Source: an uncultured Solobacterium sp. (GTDB lineage Bacteria; Bacillota_I; Bacilli_A; Erysipelotrichales; Erysipelotrichaceae). Taken from it: a DNA stretch of 64,000 bases. The first letter of the stretch is position 1. The number at the start of each line of letters is the position of its first letter. Of the stretch, positions 43,933 to 52,360 are shown in pieces. The notes below the pieces were generated by a model. That model worked only from the letters and a program-made list of their open reading frames with translations. It made no database searches and had not been told where the DNA came from. Where the stretch lies: contig URCJ01000003.1 of the NCBI GenBank assembly GCA_900546285.1, positions 12,047 through 76,046 on the forward strand, written 5' to 3'. A program made the position numbers and the translations under genes.

Positions 43933-44187
43933 ATGAAAAAGATATTTAATAATCGTGGTGAAACATTAATAGAAGTATTGGTTTCTTTATTGATAGTTGC
44001 TTTATGTATTCTTATGCTACAAGGCAGTATTGTTACTGCAGCTAAAATAAATAAAAAAAGTAATAAACATATTGAACCATTTCGTATTACGGAATCTGAA
44101 GATACAGGTAAGAACGTAATGATAAACGGCAATGATTCTGGTGTAAAAATATATAATACAAAGGAAGGCTATTACTATTATGAATAA
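43933..44187 (+). CDS. PilV/GspI-like minor pilin
   Basis: 84 residues, very short. Leader MKKIFNNRG then ETLIEVLVSLLIVALCILML; pilin helix with Glu in the expected region. Start ATG 43933 gives a normal leader; a longer in-frame extension begins inside the previous gene. Overlaps the next pilin gene by 8 nt. Probably part of a tip complex with its neighbours. Confidence 0.7.
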   Translation: MKKIFNNRGETLIEVLVSLLIVALCILMLQGSIVTAAKINKKSNKHIEPFRITESEDTGKNVMINGNDSGVKIYNTKEGYYYYE

Positions 44188-44710
44188 AAGTAAAGGTTTT
44201 TCTTTAATTGAATTATTAGCTGCAATATTAATATTAAGTTTGGTTAGTGGTGGATTAGTTACAGGAGTAATGCTTTCTAACAAACAATATAAGAGTTCTA
44301 TTAGACAATCCGAAGCTAGTGAACTATATAACACCATTAGTTCTTTATTGAATTATGAACTTAAATTAACTAACGAGGTCAAATTAGATGGCGATAAGTT
44401 AGTTGCGTTTAAAAGTATTTCGTATCAAATTGATGAGTCTAGCTTATGTAATATCTATGTTTTATATGAAAGTGGTTATCCTGCAGGCGATAGTTATGGC
44501 AGAATAGCTTTTGGTAATAATGACAAAAAGAATTATCTTTTAGGCAATGCTGCTTATACAAACGGACTAGGTGCTAAGTTAAATATTACTTATAGTGAAA
44601 CTAACAAAATGTTTATGGTTGATCTAGATATAGGCTATGATACTAAGTCGGTTATCCATCAAACATTTAATGTTAGAGCTTTAAATAGGGTACATGTAAA
44701 TGTTAAATAA
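44180..44710 (+). CDS. PilW/GspJ-like minor pilin
   Basis: 176 residues. Leader MNKSKG then FSLIELLAAILILSLVSGGLV with Glu at +5, a classical prepilin processing site. The C-terminal domain is beta-rich and ends in VRALNRVHVNVK. Overlaps both neighbours by 8-11 nt, so the minor pilins are translated as a coupled set. Confidence 0.8.
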   Translation: MNKSKGFSLIELLAAILILSLVSGGLVTGVMLSNKQYKSSIRQSEASELYNTISSLLNYELKLTNEVKLDGDKLVAFKSISYQIDESSLCNIYVLYESGYPAGDSYGRIAFGNNDKKNYLLGNAAYTNGLGAKLNITYSETNKMFMVDLDIGYDTKSVIHQTFNVRALNRVHVNVK

Positions 44711-45125
44711 AAAAGGAAGTATAAACGTATTAGAATTAGTTATCTTAATAGCATTAGGAATAGAACTTATCCTAATTCTTTGTAATGGCTTTGGATGGCT
44801 AGGTAATAAGGTAAATAAGGGAAGTGATGCCTTTACCTTAAATACATGTGAAAGTGTTACAAAGGTAAATAGTTCTAATGGAGTTGATTGTCCTGTTAAT
44901 GATTGTGCTAAGGGTGATTTATGTACTCATAAAGTTGGTGACTATTATATTGGCTATTATGATAATGTAAAGAATACTATAGTTGGATATAAAGTATCAG
45001 GATATAACTATGAAGACAATCCTGTAATTGATGACAGGGTATTTAATGGTAATGCGAATACTATGATAATAAAGGTTACTTGTGGTAATGGCAACATTAC
45101 ATATGAATGGGTGAAGGGTAAATGA
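44700..45125 (+). CDS. Cys-rich pilin-like membrane-anchored protein
   Basis: 141 residues with a short basic start (MLNKKG) and the hydrophobic segment INVLELVILIALGIELILIL. It resembles a prepilin, but the Glu falls at +6 rather than +5. The outside domain has six Cys (CESV, DCPVNDC, LCTH and one near the C-terminus), suggesting disulfides. It lies between pilin genes and the prepilin peptidase, so a pseudopilin is the best guess. Confidence 0.6.
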   Translation: MLNKKGSINVLELVILIALGIELILILCNGFGWLGNKVNKGSDAFTLNTCESVTKVNSSNGVDCPVNDCAKGDLCTHKVGDYYIGYYDNVKNTIVGYKVSGYNYEDNPVIDDRVFNGNANTMIIKVTCGNGNITYEWVKGK

Positions 45126-45901
45126 TAAGTATATATGAGACAAAATTTATACTGATATATTGTATTGTGGTTTGTTTTATTTTAGGTAGTGTCTTTGGAT
45201 CGTTTCTAAATTGCGTAGCTGATAGAATATATCATAATATTCCTTGGTGGAAGGGAAGAAGTGTTTGTGATAATTGTGGACATAAATTAGAAATCCTTGA
45301 TTTATTTCCAGTATTTTCATATTTAATACTTGGTGGCAAATGTCGTTATTGTGGTAAGAAAGTATCTAAGAAATACTTCTTTAGTGAGCTATTATTAGGG
45401 ATTATCTTTGTAATATATTTGTTAATTCATGGTGTTATAGATTTATTACTACTTCGTGATTTAGGACTAATATGTATTCTATATGGACTATCATTATGTG
45501 ACTTAAATAATTATGAAATACCTGATGGCTTTATTATTTTAGGGATTGTATGGTGGTTATTATTTTACTTAATTGGTTATGGTGATTTGATTAATAGTCT
45601 ACTTGGTGGCTTTGTGATAGGTGGTATGTTGTTAGGATTAAGTTTAGTTATGGACAAGATACTAAAGAAAGAGTCGTTGGGTGGCGGTGATATTAAATTA
45701 TTCTTCATGGTTGGGTTATATTTTGGCCTAATTTTGAACTTTTTCAATTTAATTTTATCCTGCTTTATAGGTATAATATTTGTGATTGTAAGAAAAAGTT
45801 CAATGATTCCCTTTGGACCAAGTATTGCGATATCAACTTTCATTTGTTTATTATATGGGACAGAATTTGTGACATGGTATCTGTCTTTATTAGGATTATA
45901 G
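45122..45901 (+). CDS. pilD: Prepilin peptidase / N-methyltransferase PilD
   Basis: 259 residues, about eight membrane helices. The cytoplasmic loop has the two zinc CxxC pairs (CDNC at about 44-47, CRYC near 73-76). The two catalytic Asp of the GXGD aspartyl protease lie in LCDLNNYEIPD and LGGGDIKL. It cleaves prepilin leaders before the hydrophobic helix and methylates the new N-terminus. 4-nt overlap with the previous gene. Confidence 0.93.
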   Translation: MISIYETKFILIYCIVVCFILGSVFGSFLNCVADRIYHNIPWWKGRSVCDNCGHKLEILDLFPVFSYLILGGKCRYCGKKVSKKYFFSELLLGIIFVIYLLIHGVIDLLLLRDLGLICILYGLSLCDLNNYEIPDGFIILGIVWWLLFYLIGYGDLINSLLGGFVIGGMLLGLSLVMDKILKKESLGGGDIKLFFMVGLYFGLILNFFNLILSCFIGIIFVIVRKSSMIPFGPSIAISTFICLLYGTEFVTWYLSLLGL

Positions 45902-45911
45902 GAGGTACTAT

Positions 45912-46865
45912 ATGAGAAAAGATCTACTAGGTGTAGATATCGGATCTAAAGAAATAAAACTAGTTACAAAAGATAAATTCGTTATATCTCAAACACCTGA
46001 TAATTGTGTTGAAGGTGATGAATTGATTGCCTTTGATGGTATGGCTGATTTATTAAAGAATTTAGTTAAAGAAAATGGAATTAAAACCAAAAATGCTTGT
46101 ATCGTGCTTCCGGATTCTTTAGTATATATCGATAGAATAAAGATGCCTTATATGAATACTAAACAATTAGAAGTTAATTTACCTTATGAATTTAAGGATG
46201 TTGTTGGTAAAAATAAAGATGATTATATCTATGATTATGCTTATGTAAATACTATCTATGATAGTGAAAATAAGCCTGTTGAATTAGAACTAGTAATTAG
46301 TTGTGTTAGAAAAGATATTATCGAAAAGTATACTGATATGTTTAAAAAAGCTGGCATGAGACTTGTTAAGGCTATGCCTCGTCAAGTAGCTATCTCAAAT
46401 ATGCTTATCAACAATAATATCTTAGATAATATCGCTCTTGTAGATATTGGCTATAACTTTACAAGAATTGACTTCTTTAAAGATGGCTTATATGATGTTA
46501 CTAGAATTCTTGAAAATGGTATTAAAGATATGAATAAGATGGCAAGTGATAAGTTCTATTGTGATAGTCATATTTCATTACGCTATTTAAAAGACAACAA
46601 AGACGATATTTTAAATAGCGAATTATTTAATAACTTTTATGAAGATTTAGTTTTAAAAATCAATCGAGCTATTAATTACTATAGTTATTCTAATCAATCT
46701 AATACTTTAAATAATTTATATCTATATGGTGGTGGTGTTCACTATGAACAATTAAATAATGTATTAAAGAAAGAATTAAATATTGCTTGTATGGACTTGA
46801 ATGCTTTATTAGATGTAAATAATGATACTTTTACTTGTTTGGGGGTAATTGAAGATGTCAAATAA
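45912..46865 (+). CDS. pilM: Type IV pilus assembly protein PilM (actin-like)
   Basis: 317 residues. LLGVDIGSKEIKLV (3-16) is the phosphate-1 segment of an actin/FtsA-like ATPase, LVDIGYNFTRIDFF a later one. PilM binds the N-terminus of PilN on the cytoplasmic side and links the motor with the pilus alignment complex. AGGAGG precedes ATG. Confidence 0.88.
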   Translation: MRKDLLGVDIGSKEIKLVTKDKFVISQTPDNCVEGDELIAFDGMADLLKNLVKENGIKTKNACIVLPDSLVYIDRIKMPYMNTKQLEVNLPYEFKDVVGKNKDDYIYDYAYVNTIYDSENKPVELELVISCVRKDIIEKYTDMFKKAGMRLVKAMPRQVAISNMLINNNILDNIALVDIGYNFTRIDFFKDGLYDVTRILENGIKDMNKMASDKFYCDSHISLRYLKDNKDDILNSELFNNFYEDLVLKINRAINYYSYSNQSNTLNNLYLYGGGVHYEQLNNVLKKELNIACMDLNALLDVNNDTFTCLGVIEDVK

Positions 46866-47418
46866 ACTAAGTAATTATCCAAAAAAGAAAAATATTAACT
46901 TCGTAGTTGATAATACCGAAAAATACAACAAGATATCAATTCTTTGTTTTGTGGTCTTTATGATTTTTTTGGTATTTTTTACCAAGTTTGCGGTAATCGA
47001 TACATTAAGCGCAGTCAACAAACTAGAAAGTAACTACAATTCGGTTTTAAGTCAAATCGAAGCTTATAATGCCAAGATGAGCGATTATGATGAAGTAGAA
47101 GCTAGATATAACGATTTAGTAGGTGATTTTTTAACACAAGATGAACAATTAAGTTCTTCAAGATCACAAATAATCGACATGATAAAAAAAGACATTGGCT
47201 TTGAACATGTAGAAAACTATACAATTGATGGTCAAACTATTATCGTTTATACAACAGCTATGACTATTAAGGATGTAACAAATATATTAAATGTGCTTCA
47301 AGATGATCCAAATGTATCCTTCGCTACATGCAAGAGTACTATCTATGATAAGAATGATGAATCATTGGTACATGGTGAATTTGAGATTATCTATAATACG
47401 ATTGGAGGTAACAAGTAA
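46855..47418 (+). CDS. pilN: Type IV pilus assembly protein PilN
   Basis: 187 residues: a short cytoplasmic tail including NINFVVDNTEKY, the expected PilM-binding stretch, one membrane helix (about 28-50), a coiled coil and a ferredoxin-like domain. ATG 46855 lies downstream of GGGGGT; a TTG two codons upstream is less likely. Overlaps pilM by 11 nt and pilO by 1 nt. Assigned mainly by order and topology. Confidence 0.75.
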   Translation: MSNKLSNYPKKKNINFVVDNTEKYNKISILCFVVFMIFLVFFTKFAVIDTLSAVNKLESNYNSVLSQIEAYNAKMSDYDEVEARYNDLVGDFLTQDEQLSSSRSQIIDMIKKDIGFEHVENYTIDGQTIIVYTTAMTIKDVTNILNVLQDDPNVSFATCKSTIYDKNDESLVHGEFEIIYNTIGGNK

Positions 47419-48002
47419 TGTTGAAGTATAAATTTTCTAATCGTGAAATTATCTTACTATTAATAGCTGTAATGTTAGGCTTGGGTTTAGTATATTATTC
47501 TGTTATCTTAAAATCATATAACGAGAATGTAGCTAAATACGATACAGCTAATCTAGAAACGGAATTAGCTATTAGTGATTCAAAACTTGCTAAATATCAA
47601 GACATGAAAAATTATATTGAACAATATGAAGATGTTTATGTAGGAAGCGTAGTATCTTATGACAACATTGTTAATTTGTTTTATAACTTCTCAGATGTTT
47701 TAGATGGTAAGGTAAAAGGTATTAACATTACTGTTGGTGACCCAATTGAACTTGAGACTATCGTAAGAAGAGATGTTACTATTTCTTTTATTGCGAACAA
47801 TTATGAAATTGTAAATAATATTCTTTCTAATTTTGAAGACTCAAAGTATCGTGTAATCATCAATAAAGTTCAAGTTAGTTCCAAGGAAGATGGATACAAC
47901 TTAAATAATAGTGGCGAAGTAAACGCCTCTATTGTCTTGACTTTCTTTGAAACTACTAAGGATGCTAAGTATAACTATGGCTTAGTAAGTCAGGGACAAT
48001 AA
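47418..48002 (+). CDS. pilO: Type IV pilus assembly protein PilO
   Basis: 194 residues with a single membrane helix (about 10-30), a coiled coil and a C-terminal domain with the PilO-like pattern (DVTISFIANNYEIVNNILSN). It forms the alignment complex with PilM and PilN. One-nt overlaps on both sides. No PilP or secretin PilQ is expected or seen in a single-membrane cell. Confidence 0.75.
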   Translation: MLKYKFSNREIILLLIAVMLGLGLVYYSVILKSYNENVAKYDTANLETELAISDSKLAKYQDMKNYIEQYEDVYVGSVVSYDNIVNLFYNFSDVLDGKVKGINITVGDPIELETIVRRDVTISFIANNYEIVNNILSNFEDSKYRVIINKVQVSSKEDGYNLNNSGEVNASIVLTFFETTKDAKYNYGLVSQGQ

Positions 48003-48937
48003 TGATTTATATTATTTATGGAAACGATTCTTATTTAATTGATTCTAAGATAAAGGAAATTATTAATCAAAATAAGGATGGCGATGTAATTAAAGTAGAT
48101 GGAAGTTCCAAGACTTTCTCATATTATGATGTATTAGATTCTATAAACTCTGTAGGCTTGTTTTCTAACAAGTCTTTAGTGCTTTTTAAAGATCCACCTC
48201 TATTAAAGAAAAAAGTAGATGATAAGGGAGCTGAGGAATTACTTGCATATTGTAAGAAACCAATATATGAGAATACTTTAATCTTCTATACCTATGACAA
48301 CGACTTTAAGAAAGTCTTAAAAGCTTTTAAAGATATTAGTTCCAATGCCGATGTCTATGACCTAAAAGTAGATCCTAAGAATTTCTACAATATGTGTATT
48401 GAAGTTGCTAAGAAGTATACGGTGAGACTTAATAGGTCGTGTTTTGATATTGTTTATAAGGCTTGTAATAATTCCTTATCTTTATTTAAACAAAACATGG
48501 ATATCCTAGACCTGTATCCTGAAAAAATTGATGAAGATGTCGTTAATAACTTGTTAATATCAAGTAATGAAGAAAATGTCTTTAATTTAATTAATGCCTT
48601 AACTAATAAGAAAGTATCTGATTCTATCTATTATGCTAGAAGAATATTGGCCAATGATTCTAATATCAATGGCTTGATTGCTTTGTTGGCAAATCAACTT
48701 AGATTTTTATATCAGGTATCTTATTATAGTGATGACCCTTATGGTGCTAGTGATATCTTAGGGTGTAAATCACCATATCGAATTACTAAGGCCTTAGAAA
48801 CACTTAGGACCTTAAAGAGTAAAGATATTATGTCAATGTTAGATCGATTAGCTGTTTTGGATTTAAATAGTAAACAAAATAGTGATATTGACGATACTTT
48901 AAAGCTAGAACTATTTATAGTAGAATTATTGAAATGA
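48002..48937 (+). CDS. holA: DNA polymerase III subunit delta
   Basis: 311 residues. It starts MIYIIYGNDSYLID and continues with GLFSNKSLVLFKDP and the three-domain clamp loader layout typical of HolA; the C-terminal KQNSDIDDTLKLELFIVELL helix is also a hallmark. It opens the beta clamp. A replication gene that overlaps pilO by 1 nt is unusual: its expression must depend on the pilus operon transcript or an internal promoter I cannot see. Confidence 0.88.
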   Translation: MIYIIYGNDSYLIDSKIKEIINQNKDGDVIKVDGSSKTFSYYDVLDSINSVGLFSNKSLVLFKDPPLLKKKVDDKGAEELLAYCKKPIYENTLIFYTYDNDFKKVLKAFKDISSNADVYDLKVDPKNFYNMCIEVAKKYTVRLNRSCFDIVYKACNNSLSLFKQNMDILDLYPEKIDEDVVNNLLISSNEENVFNLINALTNKKVSDSIYYARRILANDSNINGLIALLANQLRFLYQVSYYSDDPYGASDILGCKSPYRITKALETLRTLKSKDIMSMLDRLAVLDLNSKQNSDIDDTLKLELFIVELLK

Positions 48938-50955
48938 GAAGAGTAGAATTATTAGCGCCTTGTGGCAATTTTGATTGTCTTAAGGCTGCGGTAAATTATG
49001 GAGCTGATGCGGTGTACCTTGGTGGTACATCTTTTTCAGCAAGAGCCTTTGCGAATAATTTCAATCACGAAGAACTTGTTGAAGCTGTTAAATACTGTCA
49101 TTTAAGAGGAGTTAAAGTTTATATGACTATTAATACTCTTTTTAATGAAAACGAGCTAGAAATGGCCTTAAATGAGGCAAGATTTGCATATGAACATAAT
49201 GTTGATGCCTTGATTGTCCAAGATTTAGGCTTAATTTATCGAATCAGACAAGAAATGCCTGACTTTGATTTGCATGCCTCAACCCAGATGCATATTCATA
49301 ATATTGCAGGAATTAATGTATGTAAAAAATTAGGCTTTAAGAAAGTGGTTATCGCCAGAGAAAGTAGTTTGGATTTTATTAAAGAAGCTTGTAAACAAGA
49401 TATTCCTATTGAAACCTTTATCCATGGTGCCATCTGTGTATCTTATTCAGGCCAATGTCTAATGTCTAGTGCTACTAAAAATAGAAGCGCTAACAAGGGT
49501 GCGTGCGCCCAGTGTTGTAGACTAAGATATGGTCTTTACGAAAATAACAAGAGAGTTCCTACAGATACTGATTATCTATTAAGCCCTAAGGACATGTCTT
49601 TATTAAGTGATATTCCAAGTTTGATTGAAGCTGGTGTTTCATCTTTTAAAATTGAAGGAAGAATGAAATCTAGTGCCTATGTAGGCCTTGTAACTTTCTT
49701 ATATCGAAAAGCAATCGACTCATATTATAGAGGTGAGAAATTCAGCTTATCACAAAAAGAATACAATGAACTATTATCTGTTTTTAACAGAGGCTTTACT
49801 GATTCTTATTTAAAAGATAATAACGTGGATATCTTCTCTAACTTTAGACCTAATCATATGGGCAAGGAAATAGGCAAGGTCATCGATTATCGTGATGGTC
49901 ATTGTTTAATTAGATTATTTGATAATATCAATCAATTCGATGGTATTCGTATTATTTCCAAAAAAGGTGATACCGGTAAGATTTTAAATACTTTAACCGT
50001 TAATAAAAAGATGGTGTCTAAGGCCTATAAGAATGAAATTATATCAGTCAAGGTAGATAGTCCAGTTTTAAAGGGTGATATGGTAGTAAGAACCCTAGAT
50101 TATAATCTAGAAAATAGAATCAATGATTATGAATTAAAGAGAAGACCAATCGATATTAAGATTAAATTTAAGCCTGATGAAGATATTGAAATATATGCTA
50201 AATTAGGTGAATTAGAATATAAAGAAATAGTTAATGAAAGACCACAAGAGGCTCTGAAAGCTCCTATATCTTTATCTGATTTAGAAAATGTTTTCTCTAA
50301 GATGGATAATAGTCCTTTTGTTATTAACAAATTTAGTGGTGAAGTAGGCAATTCTTTTATGCCTAAGTCATTATTAAACAATATACGTAGAAACTTTTAT
50401 GAACATTTTGAAGAATATATCTTAAATAGTTTTAAGAGAAGTGCTAATCCTTTTATGTTAGATAATAATATTAAAGCTGATATTAATACAATGGATATCA
50501 CTATCAACGAAGATAAATTAAAAGTAATTAATCCAGAATGTGATTATACAAGTGGAATCATCTGTGATCTAGGTGGTTTTGATAAACTTGTTGAAGATAA
50601 AACGATTGTTGGTTACTACACACTAAATGTAATGAACTCATATGCCTATGAACTAGTTAAAAAACTAGGATGTGATATCGTTGTTCTTTCTAGTGAAATA
50701 AAGAATGTAGATGACTTGATTAATAATTATATAAAGAGAAATGGAATGATTAATCCATATGTGGTAAATGGTAAAAGAACACTTATGTATCTTAAGAGAA
50801 ATCCATTTATCAAGTATAGCGATAATAATAAACTAGTTATTAGTGATGGAACTAATTTATATGATGTTCATATAAACGATGTGACAAGAATTATAGAAAG
50901 AAATCTACATTCAAATGATTTTAAAAATGTACATAAATGCAATATTGAGAGGTGA
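48934..50955 (+). CDS. Peptidase U32 family protein (TrhP/RlhA-like RNA hydroxylation)
   Basis: 673 residues. LLAPCGNFDCLKAAVNYGADAVYLGG (about 5-30) opens the U32 TIM-barrel; the Cys cluster (CVSYSGQC and GACAQCC, about 168-197) matches the conserved ligands, and FKIEGRMKS follows. Related proteins hydroxylate tRNA uridine 34 (TrhP) or 23S rRNA (RlhA) with prephenate. The long C-terminal half corresponds to the accessory domain of the long class. It overlaps holA by 4 nt. Confidence 0.85.
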   Translation: MRRVELLAPCGNFDCLKAAVNYGADAVYLGGTSFSARAFANNFNHEELVEAVKYCHLRGVKVYMTINTLFNENELEMALNEARFAYEHNVDALIVQDLGLIYRIRQEMPDFDLHASTQMHIHNIAGINVCKKLGFKKVVIARESSLDFIKEACKQDIPIETFIHGAICVSYSGQCLMSSATKNRSANKGACAQCCRLRYGLYENNKRVPTDTDYLLSPKDMSLLSDIPSLIEAGVSSFKIEGRMKSSAYVGLVTFLYRKAIDSYYRGEKFSLSQKEYNELLSVFNRGFTDSYLKDNNVDIFSNFRPNHMGKEIGKVIDYRDGHCLIRLFDNINQFDGIRIISKKGDTGKILNTLTVNKKMVSKAYKNEIISVKVDSPVLKGDMVVRTLDYNLENRINDYELKRRPIDIKIKFKPDEDIEIYAKLGELEYKEIVNERPQEALKAPISLSDLENVFSKMDNSPFVINKFSGEVGNSFMPKSLLNNIRRNFYEHFEEYILNSFKRSANPFMLDNNIKADINTMDITINEDKLKVINPECDYTSGIICDLGGFDKLVEDKTIVGYYTLNVMNSYAYELVKKLGCDIVVLSSEIKNVDDLINNYIKRNGMINPYVVNGKRTLMYLKRNPFIKYSDNNKLVISDGTNLYDVHINDVTRIIERNLHSNDFKNVHKCNIER

Positions 50956-50957
50956 TT

Positions 50958-52334
50958 ATGTTACTAGGCTATTTTAAGAAAACCTTACAAGATAAAGATT
51001 TGATGAAACAATGTTTAACCATTGCGATTCCTTTGATGCTTCAACAATTGATTGTTGCTAGTGTCAATCTAATCGATAATTTGATGGTAGGTGAGTTAGG
51101 AGATGTGGCTGTTAGTGCTGTTAGTAGTGCTAATAGATACTATTCAATAGCCCAAATGGCAATTAATGCCATCGTTGTTTCTAGTATCATCTTCTTATCT
51201 CAATATAATGGGGCGGATGATAGAGAACATATGAGACAATCATTTAGATTTTCAATTATTTCATCATACCTATTTGTCTTTATCTTCTTTTTCTTTGCCT
51301 TATTTAAATCAGATTTTATTATTAAATTTATTATTAACGATAAAGATATTATTCAAAGTGGTAGTGACTATCTAAAGATTGCTTGTTTCTCATACCTACC
51401 ACTTGGTTTATCATTTCCAATATCTAATGCGATGAGATCAACTGGTGATACCAAAAGACCATTATTTGTATCGATGATTTCGGTTGTCTTGAATATTTTC
51501 TTTGACTATTGTTTAATTTTTGGGCATTTTGGGCTCGAACCTCTAGGTGTCAAAGGTGCAGCCATTGCGACCATTATTGTACGTTTTATAGAAATGTTTA
51601 TCTACTTATTATGTATTAAAAAAGGTGAATATCATTTTAAGACTAGAATAAATGATATATTTAGAATTGAAAAAGATTTAATTGGTAAGATTATTGTCAA
51701 GGCTATACCACTTCTTATTAATGAATTATTATGGAGTATAGGCATGACAACTACAATCAAATTCTACTCATATAGAGGTGCTGTTGTGAATACTGCATAT
51801 TCAATAAGTGCTACAGTTGCTGATTTATTCTTTATCTTGTTTGCAGGCATGGCAAGTGCTACTACGGTTATTGTGGGTACAAAACTAGGTGCTAATAAGA
51901 TAGAAGAAGCTAAGGATAGTGCCTATAAACTATTATGCTTCTCGGTTTATTTATCTTTAATTATCGCTGTATTGATGAGTAGTTTTACTTTAATGGTTCC
52001 ATATCTTTATAGTAAGGTATCTAAGGAATCACTTGATTTGGCAAATCAATTCTTGATTGTCATGTCAATCTTTTTTATCCTATATATGTTTAATACACAG
52101 ACTTATTTCATTTTAAGAACCGGTGGTGATACAAGAAATACCATGTTTATGGACTCGGGTTTTATGTGGGCCTTCAATATTCCACTTGTTTATATTCTTG
52201 CCTATCATACAAGTATTCCTGTCTTATATGTTTATGCAATAGGACAATCAACTGATATCTTAAAATCAATCATTGCCTATAGAATGATTAGAAAAGAAAA
52301 GTGGGCAAGAAACCTAACACTGGCTGATGCATGA
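50958..52334 (+). CDS. MATE family multidrug/Na+ antiporter
   Basis: About 458 residues, twelve membrane helices in two six-helix MatE domains (about 20-180 and 240-400). Typical segments are IPLMLQQLIVASVNLIDNLMVG and GAAIATIIVRFIEM. MATE proteins expel cationic compounds using Na+ or H+. ATG 50958 is chosen since GAGAGG lies 5 nt before it. It follows the U32 gene by 2 nt. Confidence 0.9.
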   Translation: MLLGYFKKTLQDKDLMKQCLTIAIPLMLQQLIVASVNLIDNLMVGELGDVAVSAVSSANRYYSIAQMAINAIVVSSIIFLSQYNGADDREHMRQSFRFSIISSYLFVFIFFFFALFKSDFIIKFIINDKDIIQSGSDYLKIACFSYLPLGLSFPISNAMRSTGDTKRPLFVSMISVVLNIFFDYCLIFGHFGLEPLGVKGAAIATIIVRFIEMFIYLLCIKKGEYHFKTRINDIFRIEKDLIGKIIVKAIPLLINELLWSIGMTTTIKFYSYRGAVVNTAYSISATVADLFFILFAGMASATTVIVGTKLGANKIEEAKDSAYKLLCFSVYLSLIIAVLMSSFTLMVPYLYSKVSKESLDLANQFLIVMSIFFILYMFNTQTYFILRTGGDTRNTMFMDSGFMWAFNIPLVYILAYHTSIPVLYVYAIGQSTDILKSIIAYRMIRKEKWARNLTLADA

Positions 52335-52340
52335 TATAAT
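52332..52340 (+). promoter_or_regulatory. Extended -10 promoter of smc
   Basis: TGATATAAT is a perfect extended -10; the smc ribosome site AGGAG follows at 52349-52353. Confidence 0.5.
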
Positions 52341-52360
52341 TATTTATTAGGAGATAACTA

